A stretch of 63,105 bases of DNA. Origin: Nitrobacter winogradskyi. GTDB taxonomy: Bacteria > Pseudomonadota > Alphaproteobacteria > Rhizobiales > Xanthobacteraceae. The notes under the pieces are model-generated. The model did no database searches. It worked only from the letters and a program-made list of their open reading frames with translations, and was not told where the DNA came from. The stretch is taken from positions 1-63,105 of the forward strand of contig NZ_BJNF01000050.1 of assembly GCF_006539545.1 (NCBI RefSeq), read 5' to 3'. The position numbers were made by a program, and so were the translations under genes. Positions within the stretch are counted from its first letter, which is position 1; each line of letters starts with the position of its first letter. Shown here piece by piece: positions 20,219 through 31,754 of this stretch.

Positions 20219-21472
20219 ATGGCCGCTCTCCTGACGTTCAATCACACGGTAACGGAGCGCTTCCTTCGCTATGCCGCCATTGATACCCAGTCCGATCCGG
20301 CGTCTTCGAGTTATCCTTCCACCGAGAAGCAGAAGGATCTCGGGCGTCTGCTGGTGAGCGAGTTGCAGGAACTCGGCATCGCGGATGCTCATCTCGATCC
20401 GCACGGCTACGTGTACGCGACGCTTCCGGCGAATAGCTCGAAGCAGGTTCCGGTTATCTGCTTCTGCTCGCATATGGACACGTCGCCGGACTGTTCAGGC
20501 GCAAACGTCAAACCACAGATCATCCGGAACTATCGCGGCGGCGACATCCCTCTCCGCGGCGATCCGTCGCAGACCATCCGCGCAGCAGATCATCCTGCGC
20601 TGGCTGATCAAGTCGGCAACGACGTCATCACGTCCGACGGCACCACGCTGCTCGGCGCCGACAATAAGGCCGGCGTTGCGGAAATCATGGATGCGGTCCA
20701 GGTCCTGCTCGCCAATCCGAAGATCAGGCATGGCACGATCAGAATCCTGTTCACGCCCGATGAGGAAATCGGACGCGGCGTCGACAAGGTCGACCTGAAA
20801 AAACTTGGCGCGGACTTCGCCTACACAATCGACGGCGAAACCGCGGGTCATATCGAGGACGAAACGTTCTCGGCCGATGCCGCGCTTATTACCATCAAGG
20901 GAGTCAGCGCCCATCCCGGATTCGCCAAGGGAAAGATGGAACATGCGATCAAGATCGCATCCCGCATTGTGGAGCGGCTCCCCAAGAATACCTGTTCGCC
21001 TGAGACCACCGACGGCCGCGAAGGCTTCCTGCATCCGACCGACATCAGCGGCACGCTCGAGAGCGCGGCGCTGAGCCTCATCGTGCGCGATTTCACGGAA
21101 ACGGGCCTGATCGAGAAGGAGGCCCTGCTGAACGACATCATCCGCGATGTCATGACGGACTTCCCGCACTCGACCTGTGGGCTGGAAATTCGGCCGCAGT
21201 ATCGCAATATGAAAGAGGTTGTGGATCGTCACCCCGAGGTTATCGACCACGCGATGGAGGCAATCCGCCGCGCCGGTCTGACGCCGGTCAAAGGCAGCAT
21301 TCGCGGCGGCACGGACGGTTCGCGGCTGTCATTCATGGGACTTCCCTGTCCCAACATCTTCGCCGGCGAACACGCCTTCCACTCGCGCACGGAGTGGGTC
21401 AGCGTGCAGGACATGGAAGCTGCCGTGAGAACCATCGTGCACCTCGCCGCGATCTGGGAAGAACGCGCCTGA
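20219..21472 (+). CDS. pepT: Peptidase T (tripeptide aminopeptidase)
   Basis: M20-family dizinc aminopeptidase of 417 residues that removes N-terminal residues from tripeptides in the cytoplasm. Visible metal and active-site segments are FCSHMDTSPD, LLGADNKAGVAEIMDA, FTPDEEIGRGVD and YTIDGET. The GGTDGSRLSFMGLPCPN segment and the C-terminal HSRTEWVSVQDME match PepT. Length is normal (about 410). It stands alone, 134 bp after hup on the same strand. Confidence 0.95.
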   Translation: MAALLTFNHTVTERFLRYAAIDTQSDPASSSYPSTEKQKDLGRLLVSELQELGIADAHLDPHGYVYATLPANSSKQVPVICFCSHMDTSPDCSGANVKPQIIRNYRGGDIPLRGDPSQTIRAADHPALADQVGNDVITSDGTTLLGADNKAGVAEIMDAVQVLLANPKIRHGTIRILFTPDEEIGRGVDKVDLKKLGADFAYTIDGETAGHIEDETFSADAALITIKGVSAHPGFAKGKMEHAIKIASRIVERLPKNTCSPETTDGREGFLHPTDISGTLESAALSLIVRDFTETGLIEKEALLNDIIRDVMTDFPHSTCGLEIRPQYRNMKEVVDRHPEVIDHAMEAIRRAGLTPVKGSIRGGTDGSRLSFMGLPCPNIFAGEHAFHSRTEWVSVQDMEAAVRTIVHLAAIWEERA

Positions 21473-21535
21473 AGGCGCGGTTGTCGCAAATAACGGCAGA
21501 CGCCGACGACGCAGGCTTGCTTCTGCCCGAGAATG

Positions 21536-22342
21536 CTACAACGTGAGCATCGTATTGCTCCTCGTCGTCCCGGCGACCACGTAACCGCACTCCAGCATCA
21601 GCGCGATGCAGTCCGTCGACCATTCCGAGCGCGACAAGTGTTCGATAACGATGGCTTGAGGCCAGATCGATCGCGGCGCGTCCTGGAAAAATCCGACCAG
21701 AACCCGGTCTTCGTAACCCTCGACGTCGATCTTCAACGCATGGACATGCCGGATGCCCGCCCTCTCCAGAGCCTGCCGCAACTGAACCGAGCGCACCGTG
21801 ATCGCATCCCTCGACGCGCCGGCGCTGACAACGTGGCTGGCCCCGAGATTGTTGCCATCCGTCGCGATCAGCAGGTCGCCGTCGCTCTCTCCTGCCGCGG
21901 CCTGCATCAGGTGGACATTGCGGGACCCGGATGCTTCGCGGTTGAAGGCCAGTCTCTCATAGGCAACCGGATGAGGCTCAATGGCGAGAACAACCCCTCC
22001 AGCGCCGACGTGCTGCGCCATCGCCAGTGCATATGTCCCGACATTGGCTCCGATATCGACGAAGCATCCGCCAACCGTCGTGTGCTTACGCAAAAACTGC
22101 AATTCCTCGAGGTTGTAATCGGGATTCAGCAGAGCGCCGCGCTCCGTGCCGCTGTACTGATGATAAAATCTGAAAGACGCTCCCTGATAGGTATCGTCGA
22201 TCGGTCCGGGCCGGAGCAGATCGAGAAGCCGCGACATCGCGGGACGAAATGCGCCCCGCCTGAGGCGCGACCGTCTCACGGCATGGAGAAGTTTTTTCTG
22301 TGCCCAGTTGGGTGCGAGTGAACCGAACGGCCGCGCGAACAT
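21536..22342 (-). CDS. FkbM-family SAM-dependent methyltransferase
   Basis: Second FkbM-type methyltransferase of the window (268 aa). The SAM motif FVDIGANVGTYAL is at residues 94-106, IEP at 121-123 and the FkbM signature LKIDVEGYE at 203-211. A basic N-terminus (KKLLHAVRRSRLRRG) precedes the catalytic fold. It differs clearly from the copy in the nuo operon, so it is not a recent duplicate. It is monocistronic, convergent with pepT. Substrate unknown; polysaccharide or glycolipid O-methylation is the usual guess for this family. Confidence 0.87.
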   Translation of the reverse strand: MFARPFGSLAPNWAQKKLLHAVRRSRLRRGAFRPAMSRLLDLLRPGPIDDTYQGASFRFYHQYSGTERGALLNPDYNLEELQFLRKHTTVGGCFVDIGANVGTYALAMAQHVGAGGVVLAIEPHPVAYERLAFNREASGSRNVHLMQAAAGESDGDLLIATDGNNLGASHVVSAGASRDAITVRSVQLRQALERAGIRHVHALKIDVEGYEDRVLVGFFQDAPRSIWPQAIVIEHLSRSEWSTDCIALMLECGYVVAGTTRSNTMLTL

Positions 22343-22373
22343 CGTTAATCTTTCCTAAATGTCGGCTGATATG

Positions 22374-22393
22374 ATCCTCGAATCATCGAGGAT
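22374..22393 (+). promoter_or_regulatory. Hairpin over the ribosome-binding site
   Basis: An 8-bp perfect inverted repeat (ATCCTCGA, loop ATCA, TCGAGGAT) ends 6 bp before the ATG at 22400. The only Shine-Dalgarno, GAGGA, is in the 3' arm, so the folded RNA would hide it. It could equally be a DNA operator for the divergent pair. Confidence 0.45.
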
Positions 22394-22399
22394 TCAAGA

Positions 22400-22711
22400 A
22401 TGCTACGCACCATTTCGCTTGCGGCCATCGGAGTCGCCATGATGGGAGCGACGGGATCAGCCGCCGACCTTCCGGCGCATAGCCGCATCGGAAAAATTTT
22501 CGCGGAGCCGGCGCCTCCACCGGTCCGCGTCGCGCAGGAGAAAGATTATCCCGAAAGCGTGCTCTACCGTTTTCGGATTCCGCCGCCGGTGCCGGGCTAT
22601 TACGGAAGGCCGAACGATTTCTACTATCGCCCGTATTATGAGGATCGGCCGGTGATCTCGCTCTATTTCGACCGATTGCCCTACGCCTGCGGCCTGTACG
22701 GATATTGCTAG
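22400..22711 (+). CDS. Small secreted protein rich in Pro and Tyr
   Basis: A 103-residue protein with a signal peptide (residues 1-22, ending GSAADLPA). The mature part is rich in Pro, Tyr, Arg and Phe (PGYYGRPNDFYYRPYYEDRP) and ends in two Cys (ACGLYGYC). No named family is recognised; it resembles small periplasmic or envelope proteins of Bradyrhizobiaceae. It is divergent from the FkbM gene with only 57 bp between them. Confidence 0.7.
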   Translation: MLRTISLAAIGVAMMGATGSAADLPAHSRIGKIFAEPAPPPVRVAQEKDYPESVLYRFRIPPPVPGYYGRPNDFYYRPYYEDRPVISLYFDRLPYACGLYGYC

Positions 22712-22762
22712 AGCCACCACCCGAAAGCCGGAGCCAGTTTTCAGTCAAACAATGCGCCGCGA

Positions 22763-23620
22763 TTACAGGTTGCGCGCGGTCACGATCCAGATCGAGGCGG
22801 GAAGCACCACCGTCTGATCCCGGGCGAACGGAGCAAGAGCTTCCCGGATCGAGTTCTCCGCGGCGGCGATGACCTCAGCAGGCTGCCCGTCAAGCGCGCG
22901 GCTGGCGGGACCGATCTGAAGCGCGGACTTGACCGCGGCATCCAGTCCGCCGCCGACCGAGATGTCCAACGCAAGCTCGCAGGCCTCCATCTTTACGTCG
23001 GAGAATCCGGCCTGGCCGAGAATGCGATGAACACGCTCTTCGGACGCGAACGAGAAAGGACCGGGATCTTCCGGCCCGAGATCCGGCAGCTTCGGAACAT
23101 GCTTGTAGGCAGCCTGGAGCGGAGCCATCAACCAGGGATTGAGGCGAGGTTCCCGCCAGCAAATGAATGCCAGGCGGCCGAGGGGCCGCAACGCCTTGCG
23201 CAGGTTCGCGAACGCTGAGACTGGTTCGGCGAAAAACATCACGCCAAACCGGGAAGCGATCAAATCGAACCGCGCCGGCCGGAATGGGTAATCGGCGGCA
23301 TCGGCCAGCCGGAACTCCACCCGGCCCGCCTGCGGCGTGATCCGCCTTGCCCGCTCCAGCATCGGCGCCGACACATCGATTCCCTGGACGTAGCCGGAAA
23401 CACCGACTTGCTCGGCGAAGGCGCGTGTGGTCGCACCGCAGCCGCAGCCGACGTCTATGATGCGTTCGCCGGGCACGGCTCTGGCCCGATCCAGCAGAAT
23501 GGTGGAAACCGGCTCCAGCAGTTCATCCTGCACACGCTGACGATCGGCCCAGCGCTCGCCACCGGGTCCATTCCAGTAAGCGATCTGGTCCGCGTTTTTT
23601 GTCTCAGGAAACCCCGCCAT
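22763..23620 (-). CDS. Class I SAM-dependent methyltransferase (UbiE-like)
   Basis: Cytoplasmic methyltransferase of 285 residues. Motif I is IIDVGCGCGATTRAFAE near residues 54-70, motif II includes VQGIDVSAPMLERAR, and the post-motif region ASRFGVMFFAEPVSAFANLRKALRPLGRL is typical of Methyltransf_11/25 enzymes. A GTG at 23656 gives a longer frame, but the ATG at 23620 has a GGGAGC ribosome-binding site. Substrate is not predictable; it is not UbiE itself, which is shorter and carries different signatures. Confidence 0.85.
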   Translation of the reverse strand: MAGFPETKNADQIAYWNGPGGERWADRQRVQDELLEPVSTILLDRARAVPGERIIDVGCGCGATTRAFAEQVGVSGYVQGIDVSAPMLERARRITPQAGRVEFRLADAADYPFRPARFDLIASRFGVMFFAEPVSAFANLRKALRPLGRLAFICWREPRLNPWLMAPLQAAYKHVPKLPDLGPEDPGPFSFASEERVHRILGQAGFSDVKMEACELALDISVGGGLDAAVKSALQIGPASRALDGQPAEVIAAAENSIREALAPFARDQTVVLPASIWIVTARNL

Positions 23621-23933
23621 CGCCGCTCCCACGAAATTCGGGCGATCGCCCTTCACAAAATCCGTGACTTAAGCCCGATTATGAAGATAACCACGTCATC
23701 CATAGCGTTTTTCAAGCGCAGCATATCCGCCGGACCAGCCCGGAGCAAAACCAGAACACAACCTATCATACCCAGGCAGTCGGGGATATTCCGCGATGTG
23801 ACCGCGTGAAGTCCGGCGCAGGCGGGTAAAGCAACGGCTGGACCGAGAATTCGGATCACGTAAAAAGCATGCATCTCGCATACGCCACAGCAGCGAGGTT
23901 GCCCGCAGTTCGCACCAGGATGGAGGAGACGAG

Positions 23934-24152
23934 ATGGCTGATGAGGAAGACAAGACGATCGTCGAACAAGGCCCTTCCATTGGCGAGTACCGCCGGGAGT
24001 CTATTCCGGAATACATCATCGATTCGAGCGGCGCCCGTTTTGATTTTGATCGCATCGCCCTTGAAGGCGATGGCGGCCTCGAACCATCGCAACTGGCCCG
24101 AAATGAATGCCTTATCGCGCCAGGTCTGATCTATCGCAGAGCTTCGTCATGA
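23934..24152 (+). CDS. Small acidic hypothetical protein
   Basis: A 72-residue acidic protein beginning MADEEDKTIVEQGPSIGEYR. It has no membrane segment or signal peptide. A strong Shine-Dalgarno (GGAGGAG, 5 bp upstream) and normal third-position GC support coding. The middle (PEYIIDSSGARFDFDRIALEG) reads like a folded small domain and the end LIAPGLIYRR like a beta hairpin. I recognise no named family. It lies upstream of tRNA-Val on the same strand. Confidence 0.6.
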   Translation: MADEEDKTIVEQGPSIGEYRRESIPEYIIDSSGARFDFDRIALEGDGGLEPSQLARNECLIAPGLIYRRASS

Positions 24153-24286
24153 TCGATGCGAGTGTAAGCAAAGCGTCTGCGGCTTCTGGTTTGCACCGGG
24201 ATCGACGGGCGAGCCGTATCCGATAGACTGCAGCTGCGGACAGCAGCTTGCATGCAGGGATACGTCGGGGCAAAATAAGGAGCCGA

Positions 24287-24363
24287 GGGCGGCTAGCTCA
24301 GCTGGTTAGAGCATCTCGTTTACACCGAGAGGGTCGGGAGTTCGAATCTCTCGCCGCCTACCA
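24287..24363 (+). tRNA. tRNA-Val (TAC)
   Basis: A 77-base cloverleaf with encoded CCA: acceptor GGGCGGC/GCCGCCT, D-loop AGCTCAGCTGGTTAGAGC, anticodon stem CTCGT-type arm with loop TTTACAC (anticodon TAC), and T-arm GGGAGTTCGAATCTC. Confidence 0.95.
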
Positions 24364-24511
24364 ATTACTTAGCTGTTTTTGATTCGGCTCCCCGACAGTT
24401 TTCCCGAACTTTCCGGCCTAGGGGCGCTCCAATGAAGCGCTCCGCTATCCACCCTTTCCACATTCATGACCCTCGACGGGCGGGCACAGTCACATCCATA
24501 ACATAACGCAA

Positions 24512-24538
24512 AAACGGCGCCCTCCAGGGGCGCCGTTT
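24512..24538 (-). terminator. lon terminator
   Basis: An 11-bp perfect stem AAACGGCGCCC/GGGCGCCGTTT with a 5-base loop. On the minus strand it is followed by a T run (TTTTTGCG). It lies 22 bp past the lon stop. Confidence 0.85.
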
Positions 24539-24560
24539 CATCAATCATGGTCCATGACGT

Positions 24561-26987
24561 TCAGTGGGCGGTCAGGCCACCGGCCGCCTCGTCAGCGGCA
24601 TCGGGATTGACCGGGAGCTTGGTATCCTCCTCCCAGACAATCGGCTTGGGCTGCCGCACCAACGCCTTGGCGATCACCTCGTCCATCCGGGCGACCGGAA
24701 TGATCTCCAGCCCGCCTTTGATGGCTTCGGAGATCTCCGTGAGGTCCTTGGCATTCTCATCCGGGATGAGCACCGTCTTGATGCCGCCTCGCGCCGCCGC
24801 CAGCAACTTCTCCTTGAGGCCGCCGATCGGCAACACCCTGCCCCGCAGCGTGATCTCGCCCGTCATCGCGATGTCGCGCCGGATCGGAATCCCGGTCAGC
24901 ACCGACACGATCGTCGTCGCCATCGCAACACCGGCCGACGGACCATCCTTCGGGGTAGCACCCTCGGGAACGTGAACGTGGATATCGCGCCGCTCGAACA
25001 GCGGCGGCTCGATCCCGAAGGTGATCGCGCGCGAGCGGACGTAGGAAGCCGCCGCCGAGATCGATTCCTTCATCACGTCGCGCAGGTTGCCGGTCACCGT
25101 CATGCGTCCCTTGCCGGGCATCATCACGCTTTCGATCGTCAGCAACTCACCGCCGACGTCAGTCCATGCCAGACCGGTCACGACGCCGACCTGATCGTCG
25201 GTTTCGATCTCACCGAAGCGATACTTCGGCACACCGAGGAATTCCTCGACGACCTTCTCCGTGACTTCGACCGACTTCTTCTTCGAGAGCATCAGTTCCT
25301 TCACCGCCTTGCGGGCGAGTGTGGATAGCTCACGTTCCAGATTGCGCACGCCCGCCTCGCGGGTGTAGCGGCGAATGATCAGCAGAAGCGCCTCGTCATT
25401 GATCGACCACTCCTTCGAATCCAGACCGTGCTTGCTGAGCGCGTTCGGAATGAGGTGCTTGCGAGCGATCTCGACCTTCTCGTTCTCGGTGTAGCCGGCG
25501 ATCCGGATGATCTCCATGCGGTCCATCAACGGTCCGGGAATATTCAGCGTATTCGCCGTCGTGAGGAACATCACGTTGGAGAGATCGTAATCGACCTCCA
25601 GATAGTGGTCGTTGAACGTCGAGTTCTGCTCGGGATCGAGGACCTCAAGCAGGGCCGACGACGGATCGCCTCGGAAATCCGCGCCCATCTTGTCGATCTC
25701 GTCCAGCAGGAATAGCGGATTCGAGGTCTTGGCCTTGCGCATCGACTGGATGATCTTGCCGGGCATCGAGCCGATATAGGTCCGGCGGTGACCACGGATC
25801 TCCGCCTCGTCGCGCACGCCGCCAAGCGAGACGCGCACGAATTCGCGGCCCGTCGCCCGCGCGATCGACTTCCCGAGCGATGTCTTGCCGACGCCGGGAG
25901 GACCGACAAGGCACAGGATCGGCCCCGTCAGCTTGTTGGCGCGCGACTGCACCGCCAGATACTCGACGATGCGATCCTTGACCTTCTCAAGCCCGTAGTG
26001 ATCGGCGTCCAGCACCTCCTGGGCGGCGTTGAGATCCTTCTTCACCTTGGACTTCTTCGCCCACGGAATCGATAGCAGCCAATCGAGATAGTTGCGCACC
26101 ACCGTGGCTTCGGCGGACATCGGAGACATCTGCCGCAGCTTCTTCAGCTCGTGCTGGGCCTTCTCGCGAGCCTCCTTCGAAAGCTTGGTCTTGGCGATCT
26201 TCTCTTCGAGGTCGGCGAGTTCGTCACGGCCCTCGTCGTCGCCGAGTTCCTTCTGGATCGCCTTCATCTGCTCGTTGAGGTAGTACTCGCGCTGGGTCTT
26301 CTCCATCTGGCGCTTGACCCGCGAGCGAATGCGCTTCTCGACCTGCAGGACGGAGATCTCGCTCTCCATCAGGCCGAGCACCTTCTCCAGACGCGCGGTG
26401 ACCGACAGCGTCTCAAGGATGCCCTGACGATCCGCGATCTTGGCGGCCAGGTGCGACGCGACGGTATCACCGAGCTTGGCGAAATCCGTGATCGCCTGCA
26501 CGACACCCACCACTTCGGGCGAGATCTTCTTGTTCAGCTTCACGTAGCTTTCGAAATCCGACACGACCGAACGCGACAGCGCTTCGGCTTCGACGCTGTT
26601 GGTGTCGGTATCAGCCAGCGCGACCGCCGTCGCCTCGTAGTAGTCGGTGCGGTCGGAATAGGCCTCCACGCGCGCCCGCTCAAGACCTTCCACCAGCACC
26701 TTCACCGTGCCGTCGGGGAGTTTCAGCAGTTGCAGCACGCTGGCGAGCGTTCCGATCTTATAAATTGAATCTGGCGCGGGATCATCGTCCGACGCATTCT
26801 TCTGCGTCGCAAGCATGATGAGCCCATCGTTCTTCATCACCTCTTCCAGCGCCCTGATCGATTTCTCGCGGCCTACGAACAGCGGCACGATCATGTGCGG
26901 GAAGACAACGATGTCGCGAAGCGGAAGCACGGGATAGGCATGGATTTCGCCGTGGACTATAGCTGGCCGGGGTTTTGAGGCGGTCAT
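24561..26987 (-). CDS. lon: ATP-dependent protease La (Lon)
   Basis: Cytoplasmic AAA+ serine protease of 808 residues that degrades misfolded and regulatory proteins. The N-terminal LON substrate domain starts [15 protein letters not shown]. The Walker A is [13 protein letters not shown], and the proteolytic domain has [10 protein letters not shown] with catalytic Ser684 and the partner Lys near 727. The ATG at 26987 has AAGGAAC upstream and gives the usual length; the frame extends to 27122, but that part has no Lon similarity. It is downstream of clpX on the same strand with its own 300-bp leader. Confidence 0.97.
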   Translation of the reverse strand: MTASKPRPAIVHGEIHAYPVLPLRDIVVFPHMIVPLFVGREKSIRALEEVMKNDGLIMLATQKNASDDDPAPDSIYKIGTLASVLQLLKLPDGTVKVLVEGLERARVEAYSDRTDYYEATAVALADTDTNSVEAEALSRSVVSDFESYVKLNKKISPEVVGVVQAITDFAKLGDTVASHLAAKIADRQGILETLSVTARLEKVLGLMESEISVLQVEKRIRSRVKRQMEKTQREYYLNEQMKAIQKELGDDEGRDELADLEEKIAKTKLSKEAREKAQHELKKLRQMSPMSAEATVVRNYLDWLLSIPWAKKSKVKKDLNAAQEVLDADHYGLEKVKDRIVEYLAVQSRANKLTGPILCLVGPPGVGKTSLGKSIARATGREFVRVSLGGVRDEAEIRGHRRTYIGSMPGKIIQSMRKAKTSNPLFLLDEIDKMGADFRGDPSSALLEVLDPEQNSTFNDHYLEVDYDLSNVMFLTTANTLNIPGPLMDRMEIIRIAGYTENEKVEIARKHLIPNALSKHGLDSKEWSINDEALLLIIRRYTREAGVRNLERELSTLARKAVKELMLSKKKSVEVTEKVVEEFLGVPKYRFGEIETDDQVGVVTGLAWTDVGGELLTIESVMMPGKGRMTVTGNLRDVMKESISAAASYVRSRAITFGIEPPLFERRDIHVHVPEGATPKDGPSAGVAMATTIVSVLTGIPIRRDIAMTGEITLRGRVLPIGGLKEKLLAAARGGIKTVLIPDENAKDLTEISEAIKGGLEIIPVARMDEVIAKALVRQPKPIVWEEDTKLPVNPDAADEAAGGLTAH

Positions 26988-27142
26988 AGCCTTGTTCCTT
27001 TTGTTGCGCCCCCCTGTTCGCAGCCGCATATCATGCGCAACCGCCACAAGGTGCCGAGTTTCCTGAGAAGAATGGGCCCTTGCGAACCGAGGCCTCACCT
27101 GCCCGAGGTCGTGAGCGGCCAACGCAGCGCGTCGCCGCCGAC

Positions 27143-27177
27143 AGCATTAGGTGGCCATCCACCGCCGACGTGTCAAG
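27143..27177 (-). promoter_or_regulatory. Candidate lon promoter
   Basis: On the minus strand CTTGACA (27171-27177) is followed by CCACCTAATG (27145-27154). The -35 matches both housekeeping and RpoH-type alphaproteobacterial promoters, and the C-rich -10 is closer to heat-shock type. The spacing is imperfect, so this is tentative. Confidence 0.3.
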
Positions 27178-27235
27178 TGAAGGAAATCAGCGGCTTGTAA
27201 GCTGGGAGAGACCACCCGCCGGTAAAGCATAACGA

Positions 27236-27260
27236 ACTCGCGGTTAACCCACCCGCGAGT
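27236..27260 (-). terminator. Stem-loop downstream of clpX
   Basis: Perfect 8-bp inverted repeat ACTCGCGG/CCGCGAGT with a 9-base loop, 34 bp after the clpX stop. There is no long T run, so it may be a weak terminator or an RNA-stabilising hairpin. Confidence 0.45.
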
Positions 27261-27294
27261 CGAACCGGCGGCAGACTGCGCCAATATGTCCTTA

Positions 27295-28569
<1,275 letters not shown>

Positions 28570-29003
28570 TCCTGTCTCCGTCCGACGTTCGATCCCGCCT
28601 GTTCGCCTGCTCACCCGCTCCGATCCGGCACATCCGGCGCAATGAGATTACATATGACCAAAGTCCGTATCAGAAAAGACCCCGCGCCCTCAACCCCGCG
28701 CGGATCGCAGGCTCACCCGATTCTCCCGTGCGTACCACCAGTTGAAACCCGGCAACCGCACCATGGTGCCCCGACTCTCAAGAATTCGCTAATCGGCCAG
28801 TCATCTCCTATCCGGCGATAGCTGATCCGAACTCAGGGCGGCGATCCCTCTCCCCGATTAATCCAGCCTTGCGCCATCATCACGCGGATACGTCGCGGAA
28901 GGACGAAGGAACTTTTCGGAAACCATCGCCGTAAAATCGCGATGACCCGGACCGGATCGAATCAGCCGGCCCTTCCGTTGTCGCTGGACCGTACCCTGAT
29001 ACG
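28570..29003. other. Gene-free clpP-clpX intergenic region
   Basis: This 434-bp stretch has no credible coding frame on either strand. It should contain the clpX promoter. I see no confident promoter hexamers, terminator or full copy of the window's repeats. Confidence 0.5.
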
Positions 29004-29642
29004 TTACGACGAAGCTTTCGGCGCGGCCGGTTCCTCAGCGCGCTTGTCGATCACCTTGTCGACGATGCCAAAGTCGCGAGCCATGTCAGCCGTAAGGAAC
29101 TTGTCGCGCTCCAGCGCATCCTCGATCGCCTGATAGGTTTGTCCTGTGTGCTTGACGTAGATCTCGTTGAGCCGCTTCTTGAGGCTCAGGATCTCCTGCG
29201 CGTGCAGCATGATATCCGTCGCCTGCCCCTGGAAACCGCCGGAGGGCTGGTGAACCATGATGCGCGCGTTCGGCAACGCGTGCCGCATATCCTTCTCGCC
29301 CGCCGCCAGCAGCAACGAACCCATTGAGGCGGCTTGTCCGGTGCACAGCGTTGCGACCGGCGGACGAATGAACTGCATCGTGTCGTAGATCGCCAGACCC
29401 GAAGTCACCACGCCACCCGGCGAATTGATGTACATCGAGATTTCTTTCTTCGGATTCTCCGCTTCCAGAAACAAAAGCTGCGCGACGACCAGCATCGACA
29501 TATTGTCTTCGACCCCGCCGGTCACGAAAATGATGCGCTCCTTCAGCAGCCGGGAGAAGATGTCGTAAGCCCTCTCGCCGCGGTTGGTCTGCTCGACCAC
29601 CATCGGCACGAGGTTCATGTAGGTTTCCACTGGATCGCGCAT
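29004..29642 (-). CDS. clpP: ClpP proteolytic subunit
   Basis: Serine peptidase of the ClpXP/ClpAP complexes (212 aa). Catalytic Ser106 sits in [10 protein letters not shown] and His131 in [11 protein letters not shown]. The oxyanion segment [11 protein letters not shown] and the hydrophobic-pocket residues of the family are present. The Ala/Pro/Lys-rich tail ([10 protein letters not shown]) is a common variable end. The start at 29642 gives [19 protein letters not shown], typical of alphaproteobacteria. Confidence 0.97.
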   Translation of the reverse strand: MRDPVETYMNLVPMVVEQTNRGERAYDIFSRLLKERIIFVTGGVEDNMSMLVVAQLLFLEAENPKKEISMYINSPGGVVTSGLAIYDTMQFIRPPVATLCTGQAASMGSLLLAAGEKDMRHALPNARIMVHQPSGGFQGQATDIMLHAQEILSLKKRLNEIYVKHTGQTYQAIEDALERDKFLTADMARDFGIVDKVIDKRAEEPAAPKASS

Positions 29643-29823
29643 TGATCACCCAAAAGTTTGTGTCAGCGGTTGGCGACGAACATCCGGGACGAAACCGGGA
29701 GACTTCAATTCTTCCCCGTGCGGATGAATGTCCATGATGCAGGATTCGGCAAGCACCGCCCACAGATATAAGTTCATCGCTCGGGCGACAAGACTGAACC
29801 GGACGGCTTTCCGCTTCTGACGG

Positions 29824-29920
29824 AATTCAGAAGCAGGCTTCTATGATTTTGATTTGATGCGTTTTTCTTCAGGCTGACCAGCATCCATCCTCGGGTCAGG
29901 AGTCCCGAGGACATGCGTCG
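29824..29920. repeat. Family 1 intergenic repeat, clpP-tig gap
   Basis: Degenerate copy: a CAGAAGC/GCTTCT arm, then a GATGCGTTTTTCTTC core, a CCTCGGG/CCCGAGG hairpin (29888-29910) and a CGCTCGAACG end. It occupies part of the 427-bp gene-free stretch 29643-30069, which otherwise shows nothing I can name. Confidence 0.6.
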
Positions 29921-30069
29921 CTCGAACGATACAGGCCACGCCGGAATCGAAGGTACACCGGCAGCCCTTTCGATTCGGCTTCGCCGGGAATCTCGCCCGG
30001 CGCTTGGGTTCCCGATGGCGGCCCCGGTTGCGATGCGGCGCCAATCAGAGTCATCGGACCCGGCGCCGC

Positions 30070-31431
30070 TCACATCTCGGCGCTATGCGCCTCGTGCTCC
30101 TTGAAAAGATCCTCGCGCGTCACGCTCTTTTCCGTGATCGTGGCGAGCTCAAGGATGAAATCCACGACCTTGTTCTCGAACAGGGGCGCGCGAATCTGAG
30201 CCAGCGCTTGCGGGTTTCGCTGATAGTAATCCCAGATCTCCTTTTCGCGGCCCGGCGTCTGGCGAGCGCGACTGATCAACGCACGGTTGATTTCATCGTC
30301 CGCGACCGTGATTCCATTCTTTTCGCCGATCTCCGAGAGCACCAGGCTGAGCCGTACCCGGCGGTCGGCAATCCGGCGGTACTCGGCCTTGGCCTCTTCT
30401 TCGGTGGTGTTCTCGTCAGCGAAGGTCTTTTTCTCTTTTTCCATCTCCGCCATGATGGTTTTCCAAACCTGCTCGAACTCCTCCTCCACCAGGGTCGGGG
30501 GCGCATCGAACTTGTGGGTCTCGTCGAGGCGATCGAACAAGGCGCGCTTGACGTGCTGCCTCATCGCCCGGGCGAATTCGGCGCTGAGCTGCTCGCGGAC
30601 GACCTGCCTCAACTGATCGAGTTCTTCCAGGCCGAGCAGCTTGGCGAACTCATCGTCGATCTTGAGATCCTCCGGCGCCTCGATCAGGCTCACCGTGGTC
30701 TCGAACTCGGCATCCTTCCCGGCAAGCTCGGAGTCGGCATAGTTGCCGGGGAACGATGCCTTGACCGTGCGCGTTTCTCCCACCCCGGCTCCGACCAGCT
30801 GCTCTTCAAAACCCGGAATGAGGGCGTTAGATCCCAGCACGACCAGAATATCCTCGCTGCTTCCGCCCTCGAAAAGCTCGCCGTCGATGGTGCCCTTGAA
30901 CGAAATGGTGATGCGATCGCCATTCTCGGCCTTCGCACCTTCCGCCCTGGTGGTGTAGGTGCGGTTCTGTTCGGCGATCCGTTTGACGGCTTCATCGACA
31001 TCGGCGTCGCTCACGTCGACCACCGGCTTCTCGAGGGTAAAGGACTTGAAGTCCGCCAGTTCGATCGGCGGCACGACCTCGATCGCCACGCTGTAGCTGA
31101 GATCGGACTTGCCCGCGAGGATGTCCTCGATTTCCTTCGATTCCGAAGGCATCGTGACCTTGGGATTGCCTGCAAGCTTGAGGCCGCGGTCGTTGACGAT
31201 CTGCATGTTCGTGTCGCGGATCGTATCCTCGATGGTCTCGACCATCACGGAGCGGCCATAAAGCTTCTTGAGATGGTCGACCGGCACCTTCCCGGGGCGA
31301 AAGCCGTTGATCTTCACCTTGTCCTTGAGGTTCACGAGCCGCTCATCCGCCTTGGCCGTGATCTCGGCGGCGGGAATGCTGACCTGGAACTCGTGCCTCA
31401 GTCCCTCGGAGAGGGTTTCGTTCACCTGCAT
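30070..31431 (-). CDS. tig: Trigger factor, ribosome-associated chaperone
   Basis: Peptidyl-prolyl isomerase and holdase that binds nascent chains at the ribosome exit (453 aa). The N-terminal ribosome-binding loop GFRPGKVP is near residue 43, the FKBP-type domain occupies roughly 160-240 ([19 protein letters not shown]), and a helical C-terminal domain ends [12 protein letters not shown]. Length is within the family range. Upstream of clpP and clpX on the same strand, the widely conserved tig-clpP-clpX-lon order. Confidence 0.96.
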   Translation of the reverse strand: MQVNETLSEGLRHEFQVSIPAAEITAKADERLVNLKDKVKINGFRPGKVPVDHLKKLYGRSVMVETIEDTIRDTNMQIVNDRGLKLAGNPKVTMPSESKEIEDILAGKSDLSYSVAIEVVPPIELADFKSFTLEKPVVDVSDADVDEAVKRIAEQNRTYTTRAEGAKAENGDRITISFKGTIDGELFEGGSSEDILVVLGSNALIPGFEEQLVGAGVGETRTVKASFPGNYADSELAGKDAEFETTVSLIEAPEDLKIDDEFAKLLGLEELDQLRQVVREQLSAEFARAMRQHVKRALFDRLDETHKFDAPPTLVEEEFEQVWKTIMAEMEKEKKTFADENTTEEEAKAEYRRIADRRVRLSLVLSEIGEKNGITVADDEINRALISRARQTPGREKEIWDYYQRNPQALAQIRAPLFENKVVDFILELATITEKSVTREDLFKEHEAHSAEM

Positions 31432-31582
31432 GGCGTCAATCTTCTTCCGCTCGATCCGGCGGAAACGGCCGGATCATTGTCAATCGGTCGATGCGCGGCG
31501 AAACGCCTGCATCGGTGTACGGCCGGCATATATCCGATCTGGATAGCTGCCTGAATGGTTACTGCTCAAACGCTTTAGCGCT

Positions 31583-31667
<85 letters not shown>

Positions 31668-31704
31668 CAGTGGAACTAGGCGCATCAATCCGGCCTGCGA
31701 TACC

Positions 31705-31754
31705 GAGCATGATGCCGAAAAATGCGAAGCGGATTTCGGTAGACGTCATGCTCC
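31705..31754. repeat. Palindromic intergenic repeat (family 2), second copy
   Basis: A 50-bp element with ends AGCATGA (31706-31712) and TCATGCT (31746-31752) and inner CCGAAA/TTTCGG arms. It resembles the copy between nuoK and nuoL. It lies just upstream of tRNA-Leu. Confidence 0.65.

Noticed and set aside
29774-30073. A 99-codon frame between clpP and tig
   Set aside because: It is built largely from the family 1 repeat and has no ribosome-binding site or domain.
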